Assembly: GCF_004364285.1 (NCBI RefSeq)
Contig: NZ_SOBE01000004.1
Coordinates: forward strand, 124,001-188,000
DNA length: 64,000 nucleotides
Origin: Frigoribacterium sp. PhB116
Lineage (GTDB): Bacteria; Actinomycetota; Actinomycetes; Actinomycetales; Microbacteriaceae
Direction: 5' to 3'
Positions 1-9,923 of this stretch are shown in pieces. How positions within the stretch are numbered: the first letter of the stretch is position 1; every line of letters starts with the position of its first letter. The notes below the pieces were generated by a model. That model worked only from the letters and a program-made list of their open reading frames with translations. It was not told where the DNA came from and made no database searches. The position numbers and the translations under genes were made by a program.

Positions 1-15
1 GATCGAGATCGGGTG

Positions 16-56
16 TTGACAAGCCCATGGTGTCCGGTCAATTATGAAGCGCTTCA
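16..56 (+). promoter_or_regulatory. Promoter with LacI-family operator, rhamnoside importer operon
   Basis: A -35 box TTGACA (16-21) is followed after 18 bp by AATTAT (40-45) as a -10 box. The perfect 12-bp palindrome TGAAGCGCTTCA (45-56), with a central CpG typical of LacI-family operators, overlaps the -10/start region, so a repressor bound there would block transcription. Its TGAA...TTCA half-sites match the operators at 7244-7255 and 13855-13866, which suggests that the regulator encoded at 6025-7074 controls all three. Confidence 0.7.
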
Positions 57-91
57 ACTTTCATGAGGCGCCCACCATTCAAGGAGGAATG

Positions 92-1372
92 ATGTCCCGC
101 ACCGCACGTCGTGTCGCTGCCTTCACCGTCGCCGGCCTGACCATCGCTGGCCTCACCGCGTGCTCGGGTGGCGGAGCGGGCCAGGCAGCGACCGAGTTCG
201 CCGTCCTGGGCAACGTCGAGAACGAGGTCGTCCCTGCAACGCTTCAGACCCTGGCCGACGGCGCCTGCTCGACCGAGAACGACGCCATGCCCCTCAAGGT
301 CGAGACCGTCCCGCAGACGAACCTCAACCAGCAGGTGCAGCTGCTCGCCGGTCAGGGCGGCCTCCCCGTCATGTACGCCGTCGACACGAACGAGCTCGTG
401 CAGCAGCTCGACGACGCCGGCTTCGTCGCGCACTTCGACGAGCTGCTCGACGAGATCGGCGCGGCCGACTCGATCGAGCCCGCCGCGCGGTCGACCGTCG
501 AGTCGCTCTACGACGGCGAGTTCCTGGTGCTGCCGACCGAGTACAACATCGAGGGCATCTGGTACAACAAGACGCTCTTCGCCGACAACGGCGTCGACGT
601 GCCCGAGAGCTGGGACGACGTGGTCGCTGCGGCCGGCACGTTCCAGGACGCCGGCCTCACCCCGTTCGCCGCGAGCGGTGAGCAGGGCTGGCCCCTGACG
701 CGCCTCGTCGGGAACCTGATCGAGCGCGAGCTCGGCCCCGACGCCCTCCAGGCCGTCGCCGACGGCGACGCCGAGCTGACCGACCCCGAGTACGTGGCCG
801 CGGCCCAGCAGGTCGCCGACCTCGGCGCGGCCGGCTACTTCGGCGAGGGGGTCGGCTCGATCGACTACGACACGTCGATCAACCAGTTCCTCAACGGCAG
901 CTCGCCGATGCTCTACATGGGCAGCTGGGTCCTGAGCAACTTCGCGGACGACACGGCGAACCAGATCGGCGAGGACGCCATCGGCTACCTTCCCTTCCCC
1001 GCCGTCGAGGGCGGCGAGGGCGACAGCAGCCAGCTCGTGGCCAACGTCGGCCTGCCCTTCACGATCAACCCGAGCGTGCTCAACGACGACAGCAAGGCCT
1101 GGGTCAAGTGCATCGCCGAGAACTACGGCCAGGTCGCCCTGGAGGACAGCAGCCGCATCTCCGGCTTCACGGTGTCGGGCGACGCCGCCGGCACCGCGCT
1201 GACGACGGAGGTGCGCGACCGCATCGCGGCCACCGACACCACCATCCCCTGGTTCGAGGCGTACTTCAGCACGCAGGCCACGACGACCTCGCAGCAGAAC
1301 GCGGCGCAGCTCGTCACCGGCGCGATCACTGCCGAGGAGTTCATGACGCTCGTCCAGGGCGACCTGGGCTGA
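92..1372 (+). CDS. CUT1 ABC transporter sugar-binding lipoprotein
   Basis: Extracellular solute-binding protein (SBP family 1), 426 aa, that would capture an oligosaccharide, probably a rhamnoside, and deliver it to the two permeases downstream. The start at 92 is preferred because AAGGAGG (81-87) lies 4 nt upstream; an in-frame ATG at 44 lies inside the operator. The N-terminus has basic residues, a hydrophobic stretch and a lipobox ending LTAC, followed by a Gly/Ser-rich linker, so it should be a membrane-anchored lipoprotein. The body has the usual SBP features, such as the EYNIEGIWYN segment and the MYMGSWV motif. It heads an operon of SBP, two permeases and a GH78 rhamnosidase. No ATPase is encoded here, as is common for actinobacterial CUT1 systems that share MsiK. 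The family is certain; the substrate is inferred from neighbours. Confidence 0.9.
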   Translation: MSRTARRVAAFTVAGLTIAGLTACSGGGAGQAATEFAVLGNVENEVVPATLQTLADGACSTENDAMPLKVETVPQTNLNQQVQLLAGQGGLPVMYAVDTNELVQQLDDAGFVAHFDELLDEIGAADSIEPAARSTVESLYDGEFLVLPTEYNIEGIWYNKTLFADNGVDVPESWDDVVAAAGTFQDAGLTPFAASGEQGWPLTRLVGNLIERELGPDALQAVADGDAELTDPEYVAAAQQVADLGAAGYFGEGVGSIDYDTSINQFLNGSSPMLYMGSWVLSNFADDTANQIGEDAIGYLPFPAVEGGEGDSSQLVANVGLPFTINPSVLNDDSKAWVKCIAENYGQVALEDSSRISGFTVSGDAAGTALTTEVRDRIAATDTTIPWFEAYFSTQATTTSQQNAAQLVTGAITAEEFMTLVQGDLG

Positions 1373-1380
1373 CGCCTCCT

Positions 1381-1425
1381 CGTCGAGGGCGGGCACGCGC
1401 CGCCGCGCGCGTCCCGCCCTCGACG
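1381..1425 (+). other. Intercistronic stem-loop after binding-protein gene
   Basis: A 13-bp perfect stem (CGTCGAGGGCGGG with CCCGCCCTCGACG) continues past one bulged C into a further 6 bp closing a 6-nt loop (1401-1406). It lies in the 91-nt gap between the binding-protein stop and the first permease start. There is no U-tract, so it is more likely a partial terminator or 3'-end stabiliser that raises binding-protein mRNA over permease mRNA. Confidence 0.6.
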
Positions 1426-1463
1426 GACCCTGCACGACTTCCCGCTCGTACCGAAGGCACTCC

Positions 1464-2348
1464 ATGAACCCCCTGCTCGGCGACCGGCGCGCGACCCTCA
1501 TCCTCATCGGGCCCGCGTTGCTCATCTACTCCGTCGTGATGCTCGTCCCGATCGTCGTGTCCTTCGGCTACACGCTCACGAGCGGCAACGCGATCACCGG
1601 CTTCACGTTCTCGGGACTCGAGAACTACCAGCGCCTCCTCACCGACACCCGGGTCGGGGACGCGCTGCTGCTCACGGTCCGCTACGCCGTCCTCATGACG
1701 ATCCTGCAGGTCGGCTTCGGCTACCTCCTGTCGCTGATGTACGTCTTCGTGCTGCGGAAGTGGTCGAGCGCCGTCCGCACCCTGGTGTTCTTCCCCGTCG
1801 TCCTGCCGACGGTCGCGGTCGCGCTGCTGTTCCAGCAGATGTTCGCGATCGCCCCGCAGAACGGACTCGTCAACACGGCGCTGGAGGCCGTCGGGCTGTC
1901 GTCGGTCGACTGGTTCGGCGACGGCGGCACGGCGTTCCTCGTGATCATCGTGATGGACGTCTGGCGGTCCATGGGCTTCTACGGGGTGCTTCTCTACGCC
2001 GGTCTGCTCGACATCCCCGAGGAGGTGTTCGAGTCGGCCCGCATCGACGGTGCCTCCGGCTTCGGGCTCGTCCGACGCATCGTCCTGCCGCTCTCGCTGC
2101 CCGTGCTGGTCTCGTCGTTGATCTTCTCCGTCAACGGGACCCTCAAGGTCTTCGACAGCATCCTCGCGCTCACCAACGGTGGGCCGGGCACGTCCACCAG
2201 CCCCCTCACGATCTACATGTTCGACACGTCGTTCCGCTTCGGGCAGTACGGCTACGGCAGCACCGTCGCGTTCCTGCTCACGGTCGTGTCGCTGCTCGTG
2301 ACCGTCTTCATCTTCCGCGCCAACCGCCGCGACCTCACGAAGGACTGA
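1464..2348 (+). CDS. CUT1 ABC sugar permease, MalF/UgpA type
   Basis: Integral membrane permease of 294 aa with about six predicted transmembrane helices. The cytoplasmic EAA loop is visible near residues 190-212 (EVFESARIDGASGFGLVRRIVLPL), the docking site for an ABC ATPase. It follows the binding protein after a 91-nt gap that contains a stem-loop, and it is separated from the second permease by only 3 nt. It pairs with the MalG-type permease at 2352 to form the channel. The length is normal for the family. The substrate is inferred to be an L-rhamnose-containing oligosaccharide because the operon ends with a cytoplasmic alpha-L-rhamnosidase. Confidence 0.9.
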   Translation: MNPLLGDRRATLILIGPALLIYSVVMLVPIVVSFGYTLTSGNAITGFTFSGLENYQRLLTDTRVGDALLLTVRYAVLMTILQVGFGYLLSLMYVFVLRKWSSAVRTLVFFPVVLPTVAVALLFQQMFAIAPQNGLVNTALEAVGLSSVDWFGDGGTAFLVIIVMDVWRSMGFYGVLLYAGLLDIPEEVFESARIDGASGFGLVRRIVLPLSLPVLVSSLIFSVNGTLKVFDSILALTNGGPGTSTSPLTIYMFDTSFRFGQYGYGSTVAFLLTVVSLLVTVFIFRANRRDLTKD

Positions 2349-2351
2349 CCG

Positions 2352-3257
2352 ATGACCTCCGTCGACACCGCCGTCCCCGCGACGTCTGCGCCCCTCCGCC
2401 GTCCGACCGCGAGGCGCCGCACGGCTCCCCGACGGCGCCTCGGGCAGGTCGTCAGCGGCGCGCTCGTCGCGCTCCTCCTCGTGATCGTCGTGGGGCCGCT
2501 CGTCTGGATGCTCCTCGGCTCCTTCAAGACGCAGACGGAGTTCCTCGAGCAGCCCGTCTGGGCGCTGCCCGCGCAGTGGAACTTCGACAACTACGTCTTC
2601 GCGTGGACAGAGGGCAACTTCGCGCAGTACGCGTCGAACTCCGTCCTGACCGTGTTCCCGTCGCTCCTCCTCGTGCTGCTCTTCGGCTCCATGGCGGGCT
2701 TCGCCCTCGAGGTCCTGGTCTGGAAGGGCCGCGGCGCGATCCTGATCACGTTCCTGGCCGGCATCATGGTCCCGACGCAGATGATCCTGCTGCCGCTCTT
2801 CGCCGCGTACTTCCGCCTCGGGCTGACCGGCACCCTCTGGCCGCTGCTCATCACGTACACGGCGACGAGCCTGCCTCTCGCGGTGTTCCTGATGGCCACC
2901 TTCTTCCGGGCCGTCCCGCGCGAGATCTTCGAGGCGGCGATGCTCGACGGGGCCGGGATCGTCAGGTCGTTCTTCCTCGTCGGCCTGCCCATGGTCCGCA
3001 ACGCGCTCTTCACCGTCGGGCTGGTCCAGTTCTTCATGCTCTGGAACGACCTCCTCATCGCCCTGACCTTCACGAACTCCGGGTCGCTCCGCACGTTGCA
3101 GGTGGGCCTGCTGAACTTCACCGGCCAGTTCGGCTCGGTGCAGTACGGGCCGCTCTTCGCCGCGATCTGCCTGAACGTCGTGGCGATCCTCGTGATCTAC
3201 CTGTTCCTCAACAAGCAAGTGCAGAAGGGCCTGACCGCCGGTGCGGTCAAGGGGTGA
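2352..3257 (+). CDS. CUT1 ABC sugar permease, MalG/UgpE type
   Basis: Second membrane component of the importer, 301 aa. A basic, Arg/Thr/Pro-rich N-terminus of about 30 residues precedes six predicted transmembrane helices. An EAA-like loop (EIFEAAMLDGAGIVRSFFLV, about residues 193-212) and the C-terminal VQKGLTAGAVKG signature are typical of MalG/UgpE permeases. Its ATG follows the first permease after 3 nt, and the rhamnosidase start follows 2 nt after its stop, so the four genes are tightly coupled. It acts in the cytoplasmic membrane and needs an ATPase encoded elsewhere. Confidence 0.9.
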   Translation: MTSVDTAVPATSAPLRRPTARRRTAPRRRLGQVVSGALVALLLVIVVGPLVWMLLGSFKTQTEFLEQPVWALPAQWNFDNYVFAWTEGNFAQYASNSVLTVFPSLLLVLLFGSMAGFALEVLVWKGRGAILITFLAGIMVPTQMILLPLFAAYFRLGLTGTLWPLLITYTATSLPLAVFLMATFFRAVPREIFEAAMLDGAGIVRSFFLVGLPMVRNALFTVGLVQFFMLWNDLLIALTFTNSGSLRTLQVGLLNFTGQFGSVQYGPLFAAICLNVVAILVIYLFLNKQVQKGLTAGAVKG

Positions 3258-3259
3258 CC

Positions 3260-5863
3260 ATGAGCGCGACTATCACCGACCTGCGGGTCGAGCACGGCCG
3301 TGACGCCCTGGGCCTCGGCACCCCTCGTCCCCGCCTGAGCTGGCAGCTCGACGGCCCGTCCGGCTGGCGGCAGGAGTCCGTCGAGATCGCCCTCGAGGCG
3401 GACGGGCGGCAGGTGGCGACGGCGGTCGTCGGCACCGCCGAGCAGGTCCTCGTGCCCTGGCCGTTCGCCGACCTCGCCTCGCGGCAGCGGGTCGAGGTCC
3501 GCGTCCGCGTCACGGGCGCCGACGGCGAGACGTCGACGTGGAGCGCCCCGATCCCCGTCGAGGCGGGCCTCCTCGCACCGTCGGACTGGCTCGCGCGCCC
3601 GGTCGGCGGGTCCTGGCCCGAGGAGCCCGGCACGGACCGACGCCCCTCCCGTGTCCGGCGCGCCTTCCGCCTCGACGCAGCCGTCGCCTCCGCTCGCCTC
3701 TACGCGACCGCACACGGCGTCTTCGAGGCCGAGCTCAACGGCGTCCGTGTCGGCGACGAGGAGCTCTCCCCGGGCTGGACCTCGTACGACGCCCGCCTGC
3801 GCTACCGCACCTACGACGTCACCCACCTCCTCTCGGCCGGCGAGAACGTGGTCGGCGCCTGGCTCGGCGACGGCTGGTACCGCGGGCGCCTCGGCTTCAA
3901 CGGCGGCTACCACGACCTCTACGGGACGGATCTGTCGTTCCTGGCCCAGCTCGAGGTCGAGCTCGTCGACGGGACGCGCGTCGTCGTGGCCACCGACGAG
4001 ACGTGGGAGGCGGCGCCCAGCCCGATCTCGTTCAGCGGGCTCTACGACGGGGAGCGCCACGACCTGCGGCTCGACGGCGACGGCTGGTCGAGTGCCGGTG
4101 CCGACCGGGACGGATGGAGTTCCGTGGCCACGGGGGAGCGCGACCCGAGGACCCTCGTCGCACCCGAGCAGCCGCCCGTGCGCTGCACCGACGAGATCGC
4201 CCCGGTGGCGCACTGGACCACACCGGGCGGCACCGTCGTGCTCGACTTCGGACAGAACCTGGTCGGTCGCCTCCGTGTCACGGTCGACGGCGAGGCCGGG
4301 CACGAGGTGACGCTGCGCCACGCCGAGGTGCTGCAGGACGGGCTGCTCTACCGGCGCACCCTCCGCCTGGCTGCAGCGGAGGACGTCGTGACGCTCAGCG
4401 GCCGCGGGCCCGTCACCTGGGAGCCCCGCTTCACCATCCACGGCTTCCGCTACGCCGAGGTCGAGGGGTGGCCGGGGGAGTTCGACCCCGCGGCGGTCGT
4501 CGCTCGGGTCCTGCACACCGACATGGAGCGCACGGGCTGGTTCGCGTGCTCGGACCCCGGCCTCGAGCGCCTGCACGAGAACGTGCTGTGGAGCACCCGC
4601 GGCAACTTCGTCGACATCCCGACCGACTGCCCGCAGCGCGACGAGCGCCTGGGCTGGACGGGCGACATCCAGGTGTTCGCGCCCACCGCCTCCTACCTGT
4701 ACGACTGCTCGGGCATGCTCGGCTCGTGGCTGCAGGACCTCGCCGTCGACCAGCTGCCGGACGGCACGGTGCCGTGGTTCGTGCCGCGGATCCCCGGCGG
4801 CCCGTCGTGGGAGCCGATCGAGCCGGGCGCGGTCTGGGGCGACGCCGCGGTGCTCACGCCCTGGACGCTCTGGGAGCGCTTCGGCGACGCGGGCGTGCTG
4901 GCCCGCCAGTGGGACTCGGCCAAGGCCTGGGTCGACCTGATCCTCGCCCGGGCCGGGGACGACCGGATCTGGGACGAGGGCTTCCAGCTCGGCGACTGGC
5001 TCGACCCGGCCGCGCCGCCGGACGACCCGGCCGACGCGCTCACCGACCGGTACCTCGTCGCGTCGGCGTACCTGTACTGGTCGACCCGCCACCTGGCGGC
5101 CACCGCCGCCGTCCTCGGCAAGGGCGCCGAGGCCGCGCGCTACGACTCGATCGCCGAGGAGGTGCGCGAGGCCTTCGTGGGGCGCTGGACCGACGGCCGC
5201 GGGCACACGACGAGCGACGCTCAGACCGCCTACGGGCTCGCCCTCGAGTTCGGGTTGGTCGAGGGAGAGAACGCGCAGGCCGCGGGCGACCGGCTCGCCG
5301 AGCTCGTCGCCGAGGCCGGCAACCGCATCGCGACCGGCTTCGCCGGGACCCCCGTCGTCGCCCCTGCCCTCACCCGGACGGGACACGTCGACCGGGCCTA
5401 CGACCTGGTCCTCGAGCGTTCGTGCCCGTCGTGGCTGTACACCGTCGACATGGGCGGGACGACCATCTGGGAGCGCTGGGACAGCATGCTCCCGGACGGC
5501 ACGGTCAACCCCGGCGAGATGACGAGCTTCAACCACTACGCGCTCGGCGCCGTGGCGGACTGGATGCACGCCACCGTCGCGGGGCTGGCGCCCGCGGCAC
5601 CTGGCTGGCGCAGGATCCGCTTCGCCCCGCGCCCCGGCGGCGGGCTGACGCACGCGTCGGGTCGACACTTGTCGCCCTACGGCGAGGTGTCGTCAGCGTG
5701 GCGGGTCGAGGGCGAGGTGTTCGCGCTCACGGTCGTGCTGCCCGTCGGCACGACGGGCGAGGTCTCCCTGCCCGACGGCACGACCGTCGAGGTGTCACAC
5801 GGTCGCCACGAGTTCACCTGCTCAGCGGCCGCGACCGCGGGCGTCGGTGCCGCCGCGGGCTGA
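3260..5863 (+). CDS. GH78 alpha-L-rhamnosidase, cytoplasmic
   Basis: An 867-aa glycoside hydrolase family 78 enzyme that removes terminal alpha-L-rhamnose from imported glycosides. There is no signal peptide, so it acts inside the cell. Domain order as I read it: an Fn3-like N-terminal domain (about 1-110), the Bac_rhamnosid_N beta domain (about 140-290, with LNGVRVGDEELSPGW), a second beta domain (about 300-410), an (alpha/alpha)6 catalytic domain (about 430-760) and a C-terminal beta domain. The family hallmark TDCPQRDERLGWTGD lies at about residues 455-469 and carries acidic active-site residues. A later GTTIWERWDSM motif (about 734-744) carries a conserved Glu. The ATG at 3260 is chosen because it begins 2 nt after the permease stop and the homology starts there; the open frame extends far upstream but only as a shadow of the permeases. 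Confidence 0.93.
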   Translation: MSATITDLRVEHGRDALGLGTPRPRLSWQLDGPSGWRQESVEIALEADGRQVATAVVGTAEQVLVPWPFADLASRQRVEVRVRVTGADGETSTWSAPIPVEAGLLAPSDWLARPVGGSWPEEPGTDRRPSRVRRAFRLDAAVASARLYATAHGVFEAELNGVRVGDEELSPGWTSYDARLRYRTYDVTHLLSAGENVVGAWLGDGWYRGRLGFNGGYHDLYGTDLSFLAQLEVELVDGTRVVVATDETWEAAPSPISFSGLYDGERHDLRLDGDGWSSAGADRDGWSSVATGERDPRTLVAPEQPPVRCTDEIAPVAHWTTPGGTVVLDFGQNLVGRLRVTVDGEAGHEVTLRHAEVLQDGLLYRRTLRLAAAEDVVTLSGRGPVTWEPRFTIHGFRYAEVEGWPGEFDPAAVVARVLHTDMERTGWFACSDPGLERLHENVLWSTRGNFVDIPTDCPQRDERLGWTGDIQVFAPTASYLYDCSGMLGSWLQDLAVDQLPDGTVPWFVPRIPGGPSWEPIEPGAVWGDAAVLTPWTLWERFGDAGVLARQWDSAKAWVDLILARAGDDRIWDEGFQLGDWLDPAAPPDDPADALTDRYLVASAYLYWSTRHLAATAAVLGKGAEAARYDSIAEEVREAFVGRWTDGRGHTTSDAQTAYGLALEFGLVEGENAQAAGDRLAELVAEAGNRIATGFAGTPVVAPALTRTGHVDRAYDLVLERSCPSWLYTVDMGGTTIWERWDSMLPDGTVNPGEMTSFNHYALGAVADWMHATVAGLAPAAPGWRRIRFAPRPGGGLTHASGRHLSPYGEVSSAWRVEGEVFALTVVLPVGTTGEVSLPDGTTVEVSHGRHEFTCSAAATAGVGAAAG

Positions 5864-6024
5864 TCAGCATCCGCGCCGCCGTAGGCGCACCGTGCCGCAA
5901 GTGCCGACCGCGTGGCCCGTGATGACGGGATTCCCGAGTGTTGCAGCGCCCCTTCGAGGCTGCCGGTCGGCATTTGAGGAGAGCGAGCGTCGGCGCGGGC
6001 TGATCAGGCGGGAGCGCCGGTCGG

Positions 6025-7074
6025 TCAGGCGTCGGGCACGGTGCTCGCGCGCACCACGAGCTCGGGCGCGAAGACCACTCGGCGCGGCGAGCGGGCGGGG
6101 TCGTCGATCTCGTCCTGGAGGATGTCCATCGCGGTCTGCCCGATCAGGGCGCTGGGCTGACGGATCGAGCTGAGCGGCACCACGGCCGCCCGGGCGAAGT
6201 CGATGTCGTCGTAGCCGATCAGGGCCACGTCGTCGGGCACGCGCAGGTCGCCGAGCATCACGAGCGACTGCAGCACGCCCATCGCCACGAGGTCGTTCGC
6301 GGCGAAGACCGCGTCGGGTCGCTCGCCCGCCGGGCGCGACATGAGCTCGGCGGCGGCGGCGCGACCGTGCTCCACCGTCAGCGCGGGAACCTCCACGACC
6401 TCGAGCGTCGCGGCAGGACGGGAGGCGGCGCTCTCGGTCGGGGCCGCCGCGTTCGCGGCGCGCACCGCCTCCTGCGCGCCCCGGAGGCGGTCGGCCACCT
6501 GCTGCAGGTCGAGCGGCCCGCCGACGAACGCGAGACGGCGGCGACCGACCGACAGGAGGTGCTCGGCAGCGAGCTGGCCGCCGCGCACGTCGTCGACGGA
6601 GACCGACGAGAAGTCCGTGAGCTCGGCCTGCCGGTCGACGAGCACCGCGGGGGTCCCGCGTCGGCGCAGCCGCGCCAGCCGGGCGGTCACGTCGCCGACC
6701 GGGGAGATGAGGATGCCGAGCACGCGGTTCTCCTCGAAGAGGTCGAGGTAGTGCGCCTCGCGCTCGACCTGCTGGTCGCTGTTGCCGAGCAGGACGACGC
6801 GGCCCGCCTTCTCGGCGGCCGTCTCCGCGCCGCGTGCGACGTCGGAGAAGAACGGGTTGCCCCCGTCGAGGATCACGAGGCCGATGGCCCGGCTCGCCCC
6901 GGCTCGGAGCTGTCGTGCGGCGTCGTTGCGGACGAACCCCAGCTCGTCGATCGCCGCGTGCACGCGCTCGACCGTGGCGGGGCTGACCTTGTCCGGCCGG
7001 TTCAGCACGTTCGAGACCGTGCCGACCGAGACGCCCGCCGTGGTCGCGACGTCGCGGATGCTCACCGACTCCAC
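6025..7074 (-). CDS. LacI-family regulator of rhamnose genes (predicted)
   Basis: A 349-aa LacI/GalR-type repressor. The helix-turn-helix (IRDVATTAGVSVGTVSNVLN) is at about residues 5-25, followed by the hinge (RQLRAGAS) and a periplasmic-binding-protein-like sensor domain with the usual VFAANDLVAMGV and DDVALIGYDDIDFA motifs. The GTG at 7072-7074 is preferred: AGGAGG sits 5 nt upstream. A -10-like TAGACT lies at 7118-7123. The gene is divergent from the rhamnose ABC operon and convergent with the rhamnosidase operon. Three similar palindromes with TGAA/TTCA half-sites (45-56, 7244-7255, 13855-13866) precede the rhamnose-related transcripts and are its likely targets, with rhamnose or a phosphorylated intermediate as inducer. 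Binding is inferred. Confidence 0.88.
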   Translation of the reverse strand: MESVSIRDVATTAGVSVGTVSNVLNRPDKVSPATVERVHAAIDELGFVRNDAARQLRAGASRAIGLVILDGGNPFFSDVARGAETAAEKAGRVVLLGNSDQQVEREAHYLDLFEENRVLGILISPVGDVTARLARLRRRGTPAVLVDRQAELTDFSSVSVDDVRGGQLAAEHLLSVGRRRLAFVGGPLDLQQVADRLRGAQEAVRAANAAAPTESAASRPAATLEVVEVPALTVEHGRAAAAELMSRPAGERPDAVFAANDLVAMGVLQSLVMLGDLRVPDDVALIGYDDIDFARAAVVPLSSIRQPSALIGQTAMDILQDEIDDPARSPRRVVFAPELVVRASTVPDA

Positions 7075-7198
7075 CCGCGCCTCCTGCCCTGGGTCGTGCT
7101 CCCTGACGACGGGGCCGAGTCTAGGCCGGGCCTCGCCGGGGGCGACGACCGGCGGGCCGCGAGCCGCGAGCCGCGGGCGGCCGAGACGCAACTGGTGC

Positions 7199-7255
7199 TT
7201 GACGCCGTCCCGGCCCGCCCCTACTGTCGTCCCCAAGACCTTTTGAAACGATTCA
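7199..7255 (+). promoter_or_regulatory. Promoter and operator of the rha transporter operon
   Basis: TTGACG (7199-7204), a 17-bp spacer and TACTGT (7222-7227) form a good sigma-70-type promoter. TGAAACGATTCA (7244-7255) follows just downstream of the expected start site; its outer half-sites are symmetric and its centre is CpG, as LacI-family proteins prefer. The same 12-mer occurs at 13855-13866. The Shine-Dalgarno GAGGAGA precedes the ATG at 7279. Confidence 0.75.
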
Positions 7256-7278
7256 TTTCTCGATGAGGAGAACGATCG

Positions 7279-8895
7279 ATGTCGATCGACCCCACGCCCG
7301 GCGGCCTCTCGCCGACGGCCCCCGTGTTCGAGCTGAGGGGGGCCCGCAAGACGTTCGGCGCCGTGGTCGCGCTGGCCAGCGGCAGCGTGCAGCTGCGCGC
7401 CGGCGAGATCAACGCCCTCGTCGGCGAGAACGGCGCCGGCAAGTCGACGATGGTCAAGATCCTCGCCGGGGTGCACCAGCCCGACAGCGGCGAGTTCCTC
7501 TTCGACGGGCACCCGATCGTCTTCCGCACCCCGGCCGAGAGCAAGGCCGCCGGCGTGAGCGTCATCTACCAGGAGCCCACGCTGTTCCCCGACCTCACCG
7601 TCGCCGAGAACATCTTCGTCGGCCGACAGCCCACCTCGCGCCTCGGCTTCATCGACCGCGCGAAGATGCGTGCCGACGCGCGCGCCCTGTTCGCGCGGCT
7701 CGGCGTGCCCATCGACCCCGACCGCGTCGCCGAGGGCCTGTCGATCGCCGACCAGCAGATCATCGAGATCGCCAAGGCCATCTCCCTCGACGCCAAGGTC
7801 CTGATCATGGACGAGCCGACGGCAGCCCTCAGCGGCGTCGAGGTCGAGCGTCTGTTCGGCGTCGCGCGGGCGCTCCGTGACCGCGGCAGCGCGATCATGT
7901 TCATCTCGCACCGCTTCGACGAGGTCTTCGGCCTCAGCGACCGCATCACGGTGATGCGCGACGGCGCCTTCATCTCCGAGCACGCGACCGGCGACGTGAC
8001 GACGGCCGAGATCGTCCGCGCCATGGTCGGCCGCGACGTCGACCAGCTGTTCCCCAAGCAGGAGGCGCGGATCGGCGAGCCCGTCGTCACCGTCGAGGGC
8101 CTGACGCGGCAGGGCGTCTTCCACGACGTGTCGTTCGAGGTGCGGGCCGGCGAGATCGTCGGCCTGGCCGGCCTCGTCGGCGCGGGCCGCACCGAGGTCG
8201 CCAGGGCGCTCTTCGGCATCGACCGCTACGACGCCGGCAGCGTCACGGTGAACGGCAAGCCGCTCGCCCGCCGCGACCCGATGGCCGCCATCACCGCGGG
8301 CATCGGCTTCGTGCCCGAGGACAGGCGCAAGCAGGGTCTCGTGATGGACATGTCGGTCAGCCGCAACACCACGCTGACCCTCCGCAGGACGCTGAGCCGC
8401 TTCGGCCTGGTCAGCGCCCGACGCGAGCGGGAGGCGGCGGCCGACTGGTCGCAGCGACTCCAGGTCAAGACCGGCAGCCAGGAGCTCGCCGTCGCGACCC
8501 TGTCGGGCGGCAACCAGCAGAAGGTCGTGCTGGCGAAGTGGCTGGCGACCGACCCGACCTTCCTGATCGTGGACGAGCCGACCCGCGGCATCGACGTCGG
8601 CACGAAGAGCGAGGTGCACCGGCTGATCAGCGACCTCGCCGGCCGCGGCATCGCCGTGCTGATGATCTCGTCCGAGCTGCCGGAGGTGCTCGGCATGGCC
8701 GACCGCGTGCTCGTCATGCACGAGGGGCGGCTCACCGCGACCCTCGACCGCGCCGACGCCACGGCCGAGCGCGTCATGCACGCGGCGACCGGGTCGGACG
8801 CGGCGGACCTGACCGAGGCCACGCAGGCCGCACCCGCAGCCAGCCCGACCAACCCGACCACACCCCCGACAGCGACCGCAGAGGCCACCCGATGA
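7279..8895 (+). CDS. rhaT: Rhamnose ABC importer ATPase, two-domain (RhaT type)
   Basis: A 538-aa CUT2-type ATPase with two fused nucleotide-binding domains, as in RbsA and RhaT. Domain 1 has Walker [10 protein letters not shown] (about residues 49-57) and Walker [11 protein letters not shown]. Domain 2 has a degenerate Walker A (GLVGAGRTE), the signature [15 protein letters not shown] (about 408-422) and [11 protein letters not shown]. The N-terminal 15 residues and the last 30 (Ala/Thr/Pro-rich) are low complexity. The stop overlaps the next start by 4 bp (ATGA). It energises the permease pair RhaP/RhaQ for L-rhamnose uptake. Rhamnose specificity rests on the downstream rhamnose catabolic genes and the shared operator. 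Confidence 0.9.
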   Translation: MSIDPTPGGLSPTAPVFELRGARKTFGAVVALASGSVQLRAGEINALVGENGAGKSTMVKILAGVHQPDSGEFLFDGHPIVFRTPAESKAAGVSVIYQEPTLFPDLTVAENIFVGRQPTSRLGFIDRAKMRADARALFARLGVPIDPDRVAEGLSIADQQIIEIAKAISLDAKVLIMDEPTAALSGVEVERLFGVARALRDRGSAIMFISHRFDEVFGLSDRITVMRDGAFISEHATGDVTTAEIVRAMVGRDVDQLFPKQEARIGEPVVTVEGLTRQGVFHDVSFEVRAGEIVGLAGLVGAGRTEVARALFGIDRYDAGSVTVNGKPLARRDPMAAITAGIGFVPEDRRKQGLVMDMSVSRNTTLTLRRTLSRFGLVSARREREAAADWSQRLQVKTGSQELAVATLSGGNQQKVVLAKWLATDPTFLIVDEPTRGIDVGTKSEVHRLISDLAGRGIAVLMISSELPEVLGMADRVLVMHEGRLTATLDRADATAERVMHAATGSDAADLTEATQAAPAASPTNPTTPPTATAEATR

Positions 8896-9923
8896 CCACC
8901 TCCCACGCCCTCGCGGCTGCCCCCACGTCGGGACGGAACCCGGTCGCCTCCCTGCTCCGGCAGCGCGAGGTGCCCGTCGCGTCCGCCCTCGTCGTGCTGG
9001 TGATCGTCACGACGATCGCCAACCCGCTCTTCGTCTCGGCCCAGGGCGTGAAGGACCTCATGCTGAACGCGACGATCACGGTGATCATGGCCGTCGGCCT
9101 CGGCACCGTCATCATCACGAACAACATCGACCTCTCGGTCGGGTCGATCCTCGGGCTCGTCGCCTTCGCGACCGGCACGGTGTTCGCCGCCGCGCCCGAC
9201 ATCCCGATCGTGTTCGTGTTCCTGATCGGGCTCGCGATCGGGGCGGTGCTCGGGGCCGTGAACGGGTTCCTGGTGACCGTGGCCAGGGTGCCGTCGCTCG
9301 TCATCACCCTCGGGATGCTCTACATCTACCGCGGGCTCAACAACGCCTGGGCCGGTGGCCAGCAGTACTTCGCGGGCGACCGCCCCGCCGCCTTCGGGCG
9401 CCTGTCGGTCGACACGGTGCTCGGCGTCCCGATCATCACGATCATCGCCGTGGTCGTCGTCGTGCTCGTCGCCGTGTTCCTGGCCCGCACGCGGCCCGGC
9501 CGCGACCTGTACGCCATCGGCTCGGACGAGGAGGCGGCACGCCTGTTCGGGATCGCGGTGAGCAGGCGGGTCGTGACGGCCTTCGTCCTCAACGGCACGC
9601 TGACCGGCCTGGCGGGCGTGCTCTACGCCAGCCGCTTCAACTCGGTCGGTGCGACGACCGGCACCGGGCTCGAGCTGGACATCGTCGCCGCGGCCGTCGT
9701 CGGCGGCATCGCGATCTTCGGCGGCTCGGGCAGCGTCGTCGGCGCGGCGATCGGCGCCGTGCTGCTGACCACCATCACGAGCAGCCTCACCGCCCTCGGC
9801 GTCGACAAGTTCTGGCAGCAGGCCATCGTCGGCGTCCTCATCCTGACCGCCATCCTCGTCGAGCGGATCGCCTCGATCCGCAAGGCCCGACGACTCCGCA
9901 CGAGCGAGGCCACCAATGCCTGA
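8892..9923 (+). CDS. rhaP: Rhamnose ABC importer permease (RhaP type)
   Basis: A 343-aa CUT2-family permease related to RbsC, with 8-10 predicted transmembrane helices. Family motifs include [13 protein letters not shown] (about residue 76) and the Gly-rich [17 protein letters not shown] segment (about 270-286). The ATG at 8892 overlaps the ATPase stop (ATGA), and its own stop overlaps the next permease start by 8 bp, so translation is probably coupled. It forms the membrane channel together with RhaQ at 9916. Confidence 0.88.
   Translation: MTTSHALAAAPTSGRNPVASLLRQREVPVASALVVLVIVTTIANPLFVSAQGVKDLMLNATITVIMAVGLGTVIITNNIDLSVGSILGLVAFATGTVFAAAPDIPIVFVFLIGLAIGAVLGAVNGFLVTVARVPSLVITLGMLYIYRGLNNAWAGGQQYFAGDRPAAFGRLSVDTVLGVPIITIIAVVVVVLVAVFLARTRPGRDLYAIGSDEEAARLFGIAVSRRVVTAFVLNGTLTGLAGVLYASRFNSVGATTGTGLELDIVAAAVVGGIAIFGGSGSVVGAAIGAVLLTTITSSLTALGVDKFWQQAIVGVLILTAILVERIASIRKARRLRTSEATNA

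Noticed and set aside
44-91. ATG at 44 as start of the first binding protein
   Set aside because: It lies inside the -10/operator region and adds non-signal residues; the ATG at 92 has AAGGAGG at the right distance.
5864-6024. GCCGACCG and CGGTCGGC as a possible terminator after the rhamnosidase gene
   Set aside because: The arms are about 60 nt apart with no better pairing inside, so a simple terminator is not supported.
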